Source: Ornithinibacillus californiensis (GTDB lineage: Bacteria; Bacillota; Bacilli; Bacillales; Amphibacillaceae). From it: DNA of 64,000 bases. Within the stretch, counting starts at the first letter, position 1, and the number at the start of each line of letters is the position of its first letter. Position numbers and translations under genes: made by a program. The stretch is taken from NCBI RefSeq assembly GCF_001038485.1, contig NZ_LDUE01000012.1, forward strand, positions 1 to 64,000, given 5' to 3'. Below the pieces are notes generated by a model. That model was not told where the DNA came from. It saw only the letters and a program-made list of their open reading frames with translations, and did not search any database. Positions 63,919-64,000 of the stretch are shown here, in pieces.

Positions 63919-63959
63919 TCTGATTCCCCCCTTAATCAAACTTAAAACCATTTTAATGT

Positions 63960-64000
63960 TTAATGATATTTTAATGTCGTAAGCATTGAGGTTAAAATGC
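63960..64000 (-). CDS. ctsR: CtsR, partial (C-terminal end only)
   Basis: The last 12 codons of a minus-strand frame enter at the right edge: ILTSMLTTLKYH then stop. This resembles the CtsR C-terminus (KNMLTTL type), and the place immediately upstream of mcsA is that of ctsR. The rest lies outside. Confidence 0.7.
   Translation of the reverse strand, partial: ILTSMLTTLKYH

Overview
The window is a low-GC Firmicute chromosome segment from an endospore-forming Bacillaceae. The gene order of the B. subtilis ctsR to rrnI region is recognisable but reversed, so nearly all genes read on the minus strand. A halotolerant genus such as Oceanobacillus, Virgibacillus or Ornithinibacillus would fit; that is inference, because sequence alone does not fix the genus.

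Layout from right to left, which is the direction of transcription. (1) 63960-57755: ctsR (tail only), mcsA, mcsB, clpC, radA and yacL. (2) 56320-50532: gltX, a cysteine T-box, cysE, cysS, mrnC, rlmB and yacP/rae1. (3) 50213-44944: sigH, rpmG, secE, nusG, rplK, rplA, rplJ, rplL and an rsmC-like methyltransferase. (4) 44506-32031: rpoB, rpoC, an L7Ae-like gene, rpsL, rpsG, fusA and tuf. (5) 31350-17038: the S10, spc and alpha ribosomal operons with secY, adk, infA, rpmJ and rpoA. (6) 16631-12253: ecfA1, ecfA2, ecfT, truA, rplM and rpsI. (7) 11961-5026: an accessory stretch with a large amidase, a small membrane protein, a YknW/YknX-like pair without its ABC partners, an MpsC-family protein, an unknown 81-residue protein and an Eis-like acetyltransferase. 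(8) 4935-788: the spore and germination genes cwlD, salA, kbaA, gerD and pdaB, then the tandem promoters and leader of an rRNA operon whose 16S gene lies beyond the left edge.

Regulation visible in sequence includes a sigma-G-type promoter at gerD, sigma-E-type candidates at cwlD and pdaB, two copies of an L1-binding-like leader motif (before rplK and before rplA), the L10 leader with its attenuator, an L13 leader candidate, the Cys T-box and many intrinsic terminators.

Departures from the usual order: map is absent and the neighbouring KOW-domain gene survives only as a frameshifted relic (19875-20167); disA is missing between radA and yacL; ispD and ispF are missing between yacL and gltX. 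The most unusual feature is a family of eight dispersed structured repeats, all between transcription units. Their 15-bp outer arms differ from copy to copy but stay complementary, which implies selection on, or copying of, a long hairpin. Three copies carry an extra nested-hairpin cassette, and two sit inside a larger inverted repeat ending in GGCTGGGACAAAA-like sequence.
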